Shown here piece after piece: positions 38,181 to 45,920 of a stretch of DNA of 64,000 nt. The notes beneath the pieces were generated by a model. That model saw nothing but the letters and a program-made list of their open reading frames with translations, was not told the origin of the DNA and ran no database searches. This stretch comes from Myxococcales bacterium (GTDB lineage: Bacteria > Myxococcota > Myxococcia > Myxococcales > Myxococcaceae): contig JACPVI010000062.1 of assembly GCA_016191815.1 (NCBI GenBank), positions 40,069 to 104,068 on the forward strand. The letters run 5' to 3'. Position 1 is the stretch's first letter. Each line of letters starts with the position of its first letter. The position numbers and the translations under genes are program-made.

Positions 38181-38624
38181 ATGCCCCCGAGAGTCGGACC
38201 TGCCACCGTTCAGCCAGCCGCGCCCGCCCCGACAGGGATCACCTACGGGACCGGATACGTGAACGGCGTTCCGAGGCGCATCGCGCTCGCCCCCATCCCC
38301 AACGGCAAGCGCATGCGCTCGGACGCCGCCGCCGCCTTCAACCGGATGCACGCCGCCGCGCGGGCGGCCGGCATCACCCTCGCTCCCGAAAGCGGGTTCC
38401 GCTCCATGCAGGAGCAGGAGGCGCTCTGGCGCGCCCACCGCTCCGGCCGGGGAAACCTCGCCGCGCGCCCTGGCTTCTCCAACCACCAGGGCGGAATCGC
38501 GGTGGACATCAACGTGAACGGCTGGCGCTCGGCGCAATCCCGCTGGCTCAACCAGCACGCGCAGGAGTTCGGCTTTAGGCGCACCGTCCCCAGCGAACCG
38601 TGGCACTGGGAGTACCGGCCCTGA
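38181..38624 (+). CDS. VanY-type D-alanyl-D-alanine carboxypeptidase (M15)
   Basis: 147 aa. It has the LAS-fold M15 signature: SGFRSMQEQ, SNHQGGIAVDIN (zinc ligands His102, Asp109) and EPWHWEY (catalytic Glu139, zinc ligand His142). It trims D-Ala from peptidoglycan stem peptides or acts as an endolysin. No signal peptide is visible, which is odd for a cell-wall enzyme and would fit secretion by another route or prophage-like use. Confidence 0.85.
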   Translation: MPPRVGPATVQPAAPAPTGITYGTGYVNGVPRRIALAPIPNGKRMRSDAAAAFNRMHAAARAAGITLAPESGFRSMQEQEALWRAHRSGRGNLAARPGFSNHQGGIAVDINVNGWRSAQSRWLNQHAQEFGFRRTVPSEPWHWEYRP

Positions 38625-38649
38625 CGAGGGCCCTCCCTCCTGAGAAGGA

Positions 38650-40212
38650 CTACTGGAACAGCTGGGCCAGGACGTCCATCAGGCTCCGCCTCTGGCGCGA
38701 GGGCCGATAGGAGAGCCGATATTCGGTCGCCATGTTGTCGTCCGTGACGAGCCAGAGATCCTCCCGAGCCCGGTAGGGGGGACCTTCGTCGCGCAGGTCG
38801 GCCAAGGCGAATTCGTCGAGCAGCGCGGCGGTGGCCGGCTGGTCGGGCGAGAGCAGCGGCCTGCCCTCCCGAACGAAGCGGAGCAGGCTCGCCCGCCGCT
38901 CGTCCGGAGTCATGTCGAAGGGCGAGTCGCTGGCGGCGACCTCGTTCCGCACCCGCACCGTGTGCCGGAAGACTCGTGCGGCGGTGTGCCGGGCGTCCTC
39001 GGAGTCGGTGGTGTTGTAGTAGAGCACTCCCCCCGGCGCGAGGTGGCGCTTGCAGAGCGTCAGGAACTCCTCGGAGAGAAGGTTCGCGATCATGTTCCGC
39101 CAGTGGAAGGTGGTGTTCATCACGATGAGGTCGAAACGCTCCTCCGGGTTGCGGTGCAGCCAGCGCCGGCCATCATCGATCACGATCTCCACCTTGGGGT
39201 CCGCCAGCACCTTCCCCTGCTCGGGGTAACGCGAGACGACCTCCAGGTAGCCAGGGTTGATCTCCACCACGGTGAGGCGCTTCACCGCCTGGTGATCGGC
39301 GAGGATCCGCGTCCAGGAGGCGCTGGAGAGGCCGATCTCCAACACCCGCTCCGGGTTCCGGTGCAGCGCCGCCACCATCAGCGCACGCTCGATGGCGTTG
39401 GTGTCGTTCAGCGGATCCACGTTGAAGCGGCCGTCGTAGGCGCCGCCTCCGTAGACGATGTCCTCCTCGTCGACCGCGATGATGCCGCTCCGGGTCTCCA
39501 CCAGGTGCTTGTAGAGTGGCTTCAGGGCGCGCCGCTCCTTGTAGTGGAGCGACTCGAGGAGCCCCTGAGAGGCCGGGCGGTGCATCGCCCAGCCCGCGAG
39601 GCCTGCGGCCGCCGCCAGACCGGCCACCGCCAGCCGGCTTCTCCACTCCCCGTCGGCGAGCAGGGCGGCCACCGCCGCCGCGGCGAGACCCACCGCTGCT
39701 ACCAGGCTCACCAACTCGCCCAGCGAGAGGAAGTCCATCAGGACGAAGGTGGTGACCAAGGGCCCGAGCATCGCGCCGGCCACGTTGGCGCAGTAGATCC
39801 ACGCCAAGGAGGAGCCAACCGCGCGCTCCGGACCGATGGCGAGGTGGCAGAGCACCGGGAAGACGCCTCCGGTCAGGAAAGCGACCGCGGCGACCGACAG
39901 GTAGGCGACCGCGAAGCCCAAGGCCGGCGACAGTTCCAGCGCGCGCGCCGAGAGCGGGACCGCCGCGTAGAAGGAGACCGCAGCGGCGAGGAGGATGCCT
40001 CCCAGCGCGATCGGCCGGAGCTGCCGCGAAGTGAGCCGCTTGGCCCACAGCGCGCCGAAGGCCAGCCCCACGAGGAACGCGCCGAGAAGGTGCGCGAAGA
40101 CCTGCGGCTTCCCGGCGGTGGCGTAAGAGAGGATGCGGTACCAGAGGATCTCCTCGCTCAGCGAGACGTAGCCCACCAGCGCCGAGAGGAGCAGCGCGGC
40201 CGAAAGCCTCAT
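38650..40212 (-). CDS. membrane-anchored spermidine-synthase-like methyltransferase fold protein
   Basis: 520 aa. The N-terminal half (1-215) has about seven hydrophobic helices like the transporter part of fused MFS/spermidine synthases. The C-terminal half is a Rossmann spermidine-synthase domain: NPERVLEIGLSSASWTRIL, LTVVEINPGYLEVV, VEIVIDDGRRWL, RFDLIVMNTTFHWR. The synthase aspartate at the YHE/D-type positions is hard to see, so polyamine synthesis is uncertain. The ATG overlaps the stop of the membrane gene upstream (ATGA), so the two make one unit. Confidence 0.7.
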   Translation of the reverse strand: MRLSAALLLSALVGYVSLSEEILWYRILSYATAGKPQVFAHLLGAFLVGLAFGALWAKRLTSRQLRPIALGGILLAAAVSFYAAVPLSARALELSPALGFAVAYLSVAAVAFLTGGVFPVLCHLAIGPERAVGSSLAWIYCANVAGAMLGPLVTTFVLMDFLSLGELVSLVAAVGLAAAAVAALLADGEWRSRLAVAGLAAAAGLAGWAMHRPASQGLLESLHYKERRALKPLYKHLVETRSGIIAVDEEDIVYGGGAYDGRFNVDPLNDTNAIERALMVAALHRNPERVLEIGLSSASWTRILADHQAVKRLTVVEINPGYLEVVSRYPEQGKVLADPKVEIVIDDGRRWLHRNPEERFDLIVMNTTFHWRNMIANLLSEEFLTLCKRHLAPGGVLYYNTTDSEDARHTAARVFRHTVRVRNEVAASDSPFDMTPDERRASLLRFVREGRPLLSPDQPATAALLDEFALADLRDEGPPYRAREDLWLVTDDNMATEYRLSYRPSRQRRSLMDVLAQLFQ

Positions 40213-41237
40213 CTGGCCCTCTCCCGCCCAGAGCCTCGCGCCAGCCTGTACACCAGGAGCGCCACGGCGAAATTGCACCCGGCGGCGAAGCGGACCGCGG
40301 CGGTGAGGCCACCGAAGACGAAGAGCACGTCGGCAGCGAGGAAGCAGGCGAGCGCCGAGCCCAGGGTGTTGACGAAGTAGAGGGCTCCCACGCTCCGGCC
40401 CACGTGCTGGGTGCGCTGGTGCACGTAGGTGACCAGGACGGGCAAGGTCGCGCCCATGAGCAGCGTGGGGATGGCGAGCAGTGCGAAGATGGCCAAGGCG
40501 GTGGGCGGAAGGGGCTGCCGGACCATCAGCGCGCCGACGCCGCGGATGAGCGGGAGGCTCAGGAGCCCGAAGGCGCCGATCAGCGCCTCGGCGGCGACGA
40601 ACAGAAGCACCAGCGCCCTGGGGTGCCGGCGAGACAGCGCGCCGCCAGCGAGCGAGCCCAGGCCCAGGCCGAACATGAAGGTGGTGACGATCACCGTCAC
40701 CGACTCGATGTTCACCCCGAAGGAGGCGAACATCGCCCGCTGCCAGCTCACCTGGTAGACGAGCGCGGCGGCGCCGGAGACCAGGAAGAGCGCGCCGAGG
40801 GCGCCGAAGGAGCCGAACCTATGCTCGCGCTCGCGCTCGTCCATCGAGGCCGCGGCGAGCACCAGGCTGGCGAGCCCGAAGGCGGCGAGGAGCGCGATCA
40901 GCCAGCCGGCGGAGAGGAGCGCCGCGGGGACGGCCAGCGCCGCGAGCGCGGCGAAGCTCCTTCGATGCAGCCGGGTGAAGCGGGGATAGGCCTCGGCGGA
41001 GAGAAAGCGCCGGGCCAGCCGAAGCGACACCAGCCATAGTGCGAGCAGCGACGCTCCGCCAGCGAGCGCGCCCGAGCCCAGGCTCCGGGCGGCCAGCTCC
41101 CGGGTGAGCGAGGAGGGCTCCAGCTCGGCCAGGGGATGGAGCTGGCTGGCCGCACCGGAGAGCGCGCCCGCCAGCGTCCCGGCGGCAGTGAGGAGCCACC
41201 CGCGACCGGCCGAGCCCGAGGGAGCCTGGACTTTCAA
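40209..41237 (-). CDS. polytopic membrane protein, partner of spermidine-synthase-like protein
   Basis: 342 aa with about ten hydrophobic helices. Residues 145-335 resemble the membrane half of fused spermidine synthases (VSGAAALVYQVSWQRAMFASFG, FMFGLGLGSLAGG, TLLMGATLPVLV, LYFVNTLGSALACFLA). The reading frame starts at TTG 41237; no ATG or GTG precedes the first helix. Its end overlaps the partner gene by 4 nt. The two genes look like a fused family protein split or duplicated into two membrane subunits. Confidence 0.65.
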   Translation of the reverse strand: MKVQAPSGSAGRGWLLTAAGTLAGALSGAASQLHPLAELEPSSLTRELAARSLGSGALAGGASLLALWLVSLRLARRFLSAEAYPRFTRLHRRSFAALAALAVPAALLSAGWLIALLAAFGLASLVLAAASMDEREREHRFGSFGALGALFLVSGAAALVYQVSWQRAMFASFGVNIESVTVIVTTFMFGLGLGSLAGGALSRRHPRALVLLFVAAEALIGAFGLLSLPLIRGVGALMVRQPLPPTALAIFALLAIPTLLMGATLPVLVTYVHQRTQHVGRSVGALYFVNTLGSALACFLAADVLFVFGGLTAAVRFAAGCNFAVALLVYRLARGSGRERAR

Positions 41238-41305
41238 GCCGGCAAGGCCTTAGCACCCGTCCCGGACGCAGTCACTGTTCGAATTGGAAGGCGCGCCGCA
41301 CCAGC

Positions 41306-41653
41306 TCACAGGTCGAGGGCCCGGCGCAGCGACGCGGAGTAGGCATCGAGGTCGCTCGATTTCAGCTCACCCAGCCGGCACTCGATCATCTCTCGCTTGA
41401 TGGTTCGAACGATACCCGTCGCCAGCGAAGGGAAGAGAAGCCCGGCTTCACGCCAGTTCTCGATGGGCTGGTCACCGACGCGCACGCGATGGACATTGCT
41501 GGTGATCGCCCCCACGATGACCTCGTCGCGCGAACGGTGGTACGCGGCCGAGCTGACGACCACTGCGGGGCGCCGCTTCTTGCCGGATTCGTCCGAGAAC
41601 ACGAAGCCGACCAAGACGACATCTCCCTGGTCAAGCTTGGTCGTACGCGGCAT
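41306..41653 (-). CDS. MazF/PemK-type toxin
   Basis: 115 aa from the ATG at 41653. GDVVLVGFVFSDESGKKRRPAVVVSS is the typical SH3-like start of the CcdB/MazF fold, with the loop and basic residues that bind RNA. IVGAITSN and IKREMIECRLGEL follow. MazF toxins cut single-stranded mRNA at short motifs. It overlaps its antitoxin by 23 nt. Confidence 0.8.
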   Translation of the reverse strand: MPRTTKLDQGDVVLVGFVFSDESGKKRRPAVVVSSAAYHRSRDEVIVGAITSNVHRVRVGDQPIENWREAGLLFPSLATGIVRTIKREMIECRLGELKSSDLDAYSASLRRALDL

Positions 41654-41876
41654 CGCGCGGGTTGTCCCAAAGCTCGGCCAAAACTGGATCGCTCTTGGCG
41701 CTGAGGGGGGCGCCCTCGTCCTCGCCCAGGTCCTCCAAGAGCCGTGATTCGACGGCCTCCAGTATGTAGCGGGCGACACTCATGTCTCGCTTGGCGGCCG
41801 CCAATCGGAGCCGGCGTCGAGTGTCCGCTTGGACGTCAATGCTCACTCGTGGGCGTTTCGCGCTGGAGGAACCCAT
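41631..41876 (-). CDS. ribbon-helix-helix antitoxin of MazF-like toxin
   Basis: 81 aa. RVSIDVQADTRRRLRLAAAKRDMSVARYILEAVESRL is a ribbon-helix-helix segment (strand, then two helices). A C-terminal tail of about 30 residues would bind the toxin. It pairs with the MazF-like gene. No Shine-Dalgarno sequence precedes the ATG and a promoter lies within 10 nt, so the mRNA may be leaderless, as for vapB at 4891. Confidence 0.75.
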   Translation of the reverse strand: MGSSSAKRPRVSIDVQADTRRRLRLAAAKRDMSVARYILEAVESRLLEDLGEDEGAPLSAKSDPVLAELWDNPRDAAYDQA

Positions 41877-42028
41877 GGCGACAAATTGTCATTCTGGCTC
41901 CATGGTGTCAACGAGCCATTCGGCAGGCCCTGAGTGAGAGCCCTTGGCGGGATTGGCGGCGAGGTGGCGCACATCGCCACCGCCAAGACGATTCCGACGA
42001 GGCGAGCGGGCAGAGGTTTCGCCGGCAT
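41843..42028 (-). CDS. possible short secreted protein or truncated gene
   Basis: 61-aa frame with AGGAGGTG (42036-42043) 7 nt before the ATG, one of the best ribosome-binding sites in the window. It begins with a signal-peptide-like segment (MPAKPLPARLVGIVLAVAMC). After residue 30 the sequence is low-quality and runs into the antitoxin start, so it may be the head of a gene disrupted by the toxin-antitoxin insertion. A 7-bp hairpin sits at the Shine-Dalgarno sequence. Confidence 0.4.
   Translation of the reverse strand: MPAKPLPARLVGIVLAVAMCATSPPIPPRALTQGLPNGSLTPWSQNDNLSPWVPPARNAHE
41880..41911 (-). promoter_or_regulatory. promoter and operator of the MazEF-like pair
   Basis: Minus strand: consensus -35 TTGACA (41911-41906). 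The -10 is either GACAAT after 15 bp or CAATTT after 17 bp. An 11-nt palindrome GACAA-N-TTGTC (41880-41890) overlaps the -10 and ends 3 nt before the antitoxin ATG at 41876, where an autorepressor would bind. Confidence 0.5.
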
Positions 42029-42040
42029 GGACGGGCACCT

Positions 42041-42062
42041 CCTCGGGCAAGCATACCCGAGG
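42041..42062. promoter_or_regulatory. hairpin abutting a Shine-Dalgarno sequence
   Basis: CCTCGGG and CCCGAGG form a perfect 7-bp stem with an 8-nt loop. On the minus strand its 3' arm runs directly into AGGAGGTG of the short frame at 42028, so folding could mask or present the ribosome-binding site. Confidence 0.4.
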
Positions 42063-42128
42063 CCGGCTCGGCGATTCGTGCACGCGACGGTCGCCGAATC
42101 TCCGGACGCGTTCTAACCTGGGCGGCGA

Positions 42129-43325
42129 ATGGAGAGCTTCCTCGCGCGCGCGGGGCGAATGGCGCGCCTGCTCCGCCCGGCCGAGTGGGTGGTGCTGCTG
42201 TTTTGGGCCTCCATGGCAGTGGCCATCGTCCGGCATGGCCTCTCGCTGAGCGATGGAGAGCTGCGGCGGCTGGACCTCCTGGCGGCCCTGATGGCGGTGG
42301 TCCTGCTCCGGGCGGTGGTGCGGTACCGCGGCTTGCGGTGGCCGGCGGAGTCGCAGTTCGCGCGGGTGCACTGGGCGTGGCTGCCGCTGGCGCTCGCGCC
42401 GTTGGCGCTGGACGTGTGGGCGGTGCTGCATCTCCCACCGGCGGCCGAGGATGTCGGGTCGGGGGGGCTCTTGGCGTCGGCGCTGCTCACCCTGTGGTGG
42501 CTCTGGAGGCGATTTGCGCTGGCCGGCCTCCCTCTGGCGCTCCTGTGGCTGGCGCTGGGCGTCCACATCAAGCGGCACGGAGGTTTGAACGCGCGGCGGT
42601 TCCTCGCGGACACGGGCAGATCGGTGCTCTCCGCCGGGCGCGACTGGCTGCCGCCGATGGCGTTGATTCTGTCCTACGGGCTGTTGGGGACGGTGCTTGG
42701 CAAGATGGGAGTGGCGGATCAGGACGAGCTGTTGGCGCGGCTGGACCGGCTGCTCTTCTTCGGAAGGGATCCGGTGCTCGAGCTGGAGGCGATCGTCAGC
42801 CGCCCGCTCTCGGAGTGGCTCACCTTCTGCTACGCCTTCTACGCGCCGATCTTCCCCTTGTGCTTCGCGGTCTTGTACGCCAAGCCGTCGCCTGGGCCGT
42901 TCCGCGAGCTGTCCTTCGCGCTCTGTCTCACGTTGGCCATCGGCTACGTGGGGTACACGCTGGTGCCGGCGATCGGCCCGGTCTTCACGCAAGAGTTCAG
43001 CGTGAGCCTGGAGGGCTACTACTCCGGCTGGATGCGGGAAAAGCTGCTGGATCGCTTCCGGGTGCCGCGCGACTGTTTCCCCAGCCTGCACACCGCGGTG
43101 AGCCTGGTCTTCCTGTGGGCCTGCTGGCGGCACGCGCGCCGCCTCTTCTGGGCGCTCTTGCCATTCGTCGGTCTCATTCCGTTCGCGTGCGTGTACCTGC
43201 GCTACCACTACGTGGTGGACGTCTTGGCCGGTGCGCTGTTGGCTATCCTCACCTGCTCGGCGGCGGGTCGCTGGACGGGCGCTGAACGAGTTACGCTCGA
43301 CGCTCGACCCTCGACCCTGGACTAG
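42129..43325 (+). CDS. PAP2-superfamily membrane phosphatase/phosphotransferase
   Basis: 398 aa with about ten hydrophobic helices. The C-terminal third has the phosphatase-type motifs CFPSLHTAVSLVF (PSGH-like, here PSLH) and YLRYHYVVDVLAG (His-x5-Asp), with a preceding basic stretch. This resembles inositol phosphorylceramide synthase/PAP2 enzymes that move phospho-head-groups between lipids. Followed 2 nt later by a small hypothetical gene. Confidence 0.8.
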   Translation: MESFLARAGRMARLLRPAEWVVLLFWASMAVAIVRHGLSLSDGELRRLDLLAALMAVVLLRAVVRYRGLRWPAESQFARVHWAWLPLALAPLALDVWAVLHLPPAAEDVGSGGLLASALLTLWWLWRRFALAGLPLALLWLALGVHIKRHGGLNARRFLADTGRSVLSAGRDWLPPMALILSYGLLGTVLGKMGVADQDELLARLDRLLFFGRDPVLELEAIVSRPLSEWLTFCYAFYAPIFPLCFAVLYAKPSPGPFRELSFALCLTLAIGYVGYTLVPAIGPVFTQEFSVSLEGYYSGWMREKLLDRFRVPRDCFPSLHTAVSLVFLWACWRHARRLFWALLPFVGLIPFACVYLRYHYVVDVLAGALLAILTCSAAGRWTGAERVTLDARPSTLD

Positions 43326-43327
43326 CC

Positions 43328-43762
43328 GTGCCCTACCCACCTCGCCTCGCGCACCTGGCCACCAAAGCGGTCGTGGTGGCGAAGCTCGCTCCAACCCATG
43401 CCCAGGCGCATTCCCTGGACGACGACGAGGCGATCGACCGCCTCGGGCGGGCACTCTCGGGGCCCCTGCTCGAGCGGCTGCTGCTCGCCACTTGGGATGC
43501 CCTCAAGGCCACGGCCAAGCGACTCGACGAAGCTGGCCTCCTGGAGAAAGTCGCCGCCTCGCTCAAGGAGCGGCCGCAGCGGCCGGGCCGGGTGGCGAAG
43601 CTCACCCCGGCGCTGAGCGCCTTCCTGGTGCTCTTGGACGTGGAAGCGGGCACCGCCACCGACGCGGCCAGGCGAGTCCTCGAGCGTGACGAGGGAAGAA
43701 GGATGGTAGAGGCCGGACTGGCCGAGGCCGGCGTGCTGCTCGCCAAGGAGCTCACCCGCTGA
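43328..43762 (+). CDS. helical hypothetical protein
   Basis: 144 aa, GTG start 2 nt after the PAP2 gene, so co-transcribed. It is predicted all-alpha, rich in Ala, Leu and Lys (LLERLLLATWDALKATAKRLDEAGLL), with no motif or signal. Function unknown. Confidence 0.6.
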   Translation: MPYPPRLAHLATKAVVVAKLAPTHAQAHSLDDDEAIDRLGRALSGPLLERLLLATWDALKATAKRLDEAGLLEKVAASLKERPQRPGRVAKLTPALSAFLVLLDVEAGTATDAARRVLERDEGRRMVEAGLAEAGVLLAKELTR

Positions 43763-43895
43763 GCGGATCGAACCACGCTCGAGAATCTGCGTGCCAACCG
43801 TGATGTAAGAATTGCATCTGGCTCTCGACGCCAATGCAGAAGAGGCGCGCGCGATTGCGTGGAGGCGGCTCGCCAGCATCCATACGGCCCCATCG

Positions 43896-44460
43896 ATGCG
43901 CGGAACCACTCTCATCGCGATTGCGATCAGTCTCGCTGCCGCGGCCGCGATCGTCGTGGGCCGCATGGCCCTGGGAATCGGGTGGGCACCGCCGCGCGTG
44001 ATCGAGACGGGCAAGCTCCTCTCCATCGGAATCGCCCACAACGTTCACGCGCGCTCGCGAGGGCATTCCCAAGGTGGACGGCGAGATCCTCGCCGCGGCG
44101 GGAACGATCAGCCAGGCGGCGCCGCGAAGAGCGGTGACAGTCCTCACCGACACCTACACCGGCGAGCTGCTCCCGGGAGTGGCAGGCGTCAGGGTATTCG
44201 CGGGGCATGTCGCCCTCACAAACGACCTGGAGCGGAAGCACCGCCAGTTGCTCATGGCGGGCCTGGTCCCGGATGCGGAGATCGGCGACTCCAAGGAAGA
44301 GATGTTTCGCCCGGCGCTCGAGGAGTTGGTCCGGGCGGTTGGTCCAAGCTTCATCCTGCTGCATCGATCGGCGCCCGCCCTGCACCTCGTGGCGCAACGC
44401 CAGGGCTGTGTGCCGCTCTACGTCGGCCAGCGGTGGGTCGCCTTCGCGTGCGCCCGGTAG
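43896..44460 (+). pseudogene. frameshifted membrane-protein remnant
   Basis: Two frames read as one protein broken by a frameshift near 44030-44060. The first (43896 on) has a membrane helix (LIAIAISLAAAAAIVVGRMALGIG) and a short tail. The second (about 44040-44460) continues with REGIPKVDGEILAAAGTIS and a soluble domain (VLTDTYTGELLPGVAGVRVFAGH). This resembles the end of a GT-C membrane glycosyltransferase: a last helix, then a soluble domain. The N-terminal part is missing. A sequencing error remains possible. Confidence 0.4.
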
Positions 44461-44487
44461 CCCTCAGGGGGCAGGCCGCCTGCCCTG

Positions 44488-45180
44488 TCAGGCCGCCTGC
44501 ACCCGGACCTCCTCGTCGCCCACCACCGCCCCGTCGGCCAGCCGGACGATCCGGTCTCCCACCGCCGCGGCGTTCGGGTCGTGTGTCACCATCACCACCG
44601 TCACCTTCCGGTCCCGGGTGGCCTCGCGGATGAGCCGCAGCACCTCCGCCCCGGTCCTCGAGTCGAGGTTTCCGGTCGGTTCGTCCGCGAGGAGGATCGC
44701 CGGCTCGGTGATGAGCGCCCTGGCCACCGCCACCCGCTGCATCTCCCCGCCCGAAAGCTCGTCCGGCCGGTGGTGATCTCTCCCGGTGAGCCCCACCGCC
44801 TCGAGGAGCCCGTGCGCCCTGGGCAAGACTTCGCTCCTGGGGCGGCCGGAGAGCAGCGCCGGCAGCGCCGCGTTCTCCACCGCGCTCAAGGTGGGAAGCA
44901 GGTTGAAGAACTGGAAGACGAAGCCCAGCCGCTCGCGGCGGAACTGCGACAGCTCGCGGTCCGCCAGCTTCGAAATCTCCCGGCCCTCGATGACGATGCT
45001 CCCCGAGGTCGGCTGATCCAGCGCGCCGAGCAGGTTGAGCAGGGTGCTCTTCCCCGAGCCGGAGGGCCCCATCACCGAGAGGAACTGGCCCTTGGGCACG
45101 GTGAGCGTGGAGATGGACAGCGCCCTCACCTCGGTCTTACCGCGGCGATACACCTTGGTTGCGTTCTTCGCCTCGATCAT
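44488..45180 (-). CDS. ABC transporter ATPase (LolD/MacB type)
   Basis: 230 aa. It has Walker A MGPSGSGKST, Q-loop FVFQFFNLLPTLSAVEN, signature LSGGEMQRVAVARAL, Walker B ILLADEPTGNLDS and a switch His (VTHDP). It belongs to the group moving lipoproteins or peptides outward (LolD, MacB). No permease gene adjoins it in the window, since downstream lies a pseudogene on the other strand. The ATG overlaps the batE stop (ATGA), so the ATPase is translated with the Bat genes. Confidence 0.9.
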   Translation of the reverse strand: MIEAKNATKVYRRGKTEVRALSISTLTVPKGQFLSVMGPSGSGKSTLLNLLGALDQPTSGSIVIEGREISKLADRELSQFRRERLGFVFQFFNLLPTLSAVENAALPALLSGRPRSEVLPRAHGLLEAVGLTGRDHHRPDELSGGEMQRVAVARALITEPAILLADEPTGNLDSRTGAEVLRLIREATRDRKVTVVMVTHDPNAAAVGDRIVRLADGAVVGDEEVRVQAA

Positions 45181-45920
45181 ATCGGCGCCACGCCTTCCTT
45201 CTCGGTCCAGCCCTCGAGGCCGTTGGGGAGCCGGATCCTTACGAATTGCCCGGCCGTCTCCAACAGTCTCACCTTCAGCCCGGCGTGGACTTCGAAGGAG
45301 ACCCGGCCGGACTCCCGGGGAAGCTCCCTCGCCTTGAGCGCGGGCGCAACCACAACCGCCTCGGTGATTGTCCGGGAGACATAGGCGTGCACCGCCACCA
45401 GGGCGCCGCTGGAGACCGCCGCGGTGAGCGAGAGGGCGGCCAGCGCCGCTGCCAGGGCGCGCCGGCCCGGCCGGAGGTAGCGGCAGAGCCCCAATAGCCC
45501 CAGGCCGGCGATCCAGCTCGACAGGAAAGCCAGCGACACCGCGCGTTCGGGAGTCGCCGCCGCAAGCCTCTGGAGGAAAGGCTCCTCGGCCGAGGCGCCG
45601 ATCACTTGGTCCAGCTGCCGGGCCCTCGCCACGGCCAGGTTGGCCTCCACGTCCTCGGACGGCCCTCCCGCCCGGCGCGCGCGCTCCAGGTGGAGCACCG
45701 CCTCGCCGAGCCTTCCGTCCGCCAGGCACGCGGTGCCCAGGTTGAACAGCACGTCCGGACCCCCACGGCCGCGCTCGATCAGCTTCCGGTAGGCCTCGAT
45801 GGCGGCGGAAAACTCCTCGCGATAGTAGGCATCGTTGGCCTGGGAGAAGAGGGCCTGCGCCTCCTCGGGCGTGTAGTACGCCTGGCCGAGAAAGGCCGAG
45901 ATGGCGAGCAGGGCGATCAT
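45177..45920 (-). CDS. batE: BatE (TPR and SH3 membrane protein)
   Basis: 247 aa. Signal-like N-terminus, three TPR-like units (about 18-110; LFSQANDAYYREEFSAAIEA), two transmembrane helices (about 127-165) and a C-terminal SH3 domain (about 190-247). This is the BatE layout. Overlaps batD (ATGA) and the ATPase gene (ATGA). Bat proteins are linked to oxidative stress and envelope assembly in other bacteria. Confidence 0.8.
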   Translation of the reverse strand: MIALLAISAFLGQAYYTPEEAQALFSQANDAYYREEFSAAIEAYRKLIERGRGGPDVLFNLGTACLADGRLGEAVLHLERARRAGGPSEDVEANLAVARARQLDQVIGASAEEPFLQRLAAATPERAVSLAFLSSWIAGLGLLGLCRYLRPGRRALAAALAALSLTAAVSSGALVAVHAYVSRTITEAVVVAPALKARELPRESGRVSFEVHAGLKVRLLETAGQFVRIRLPNGLEGWTEKEGVAPI

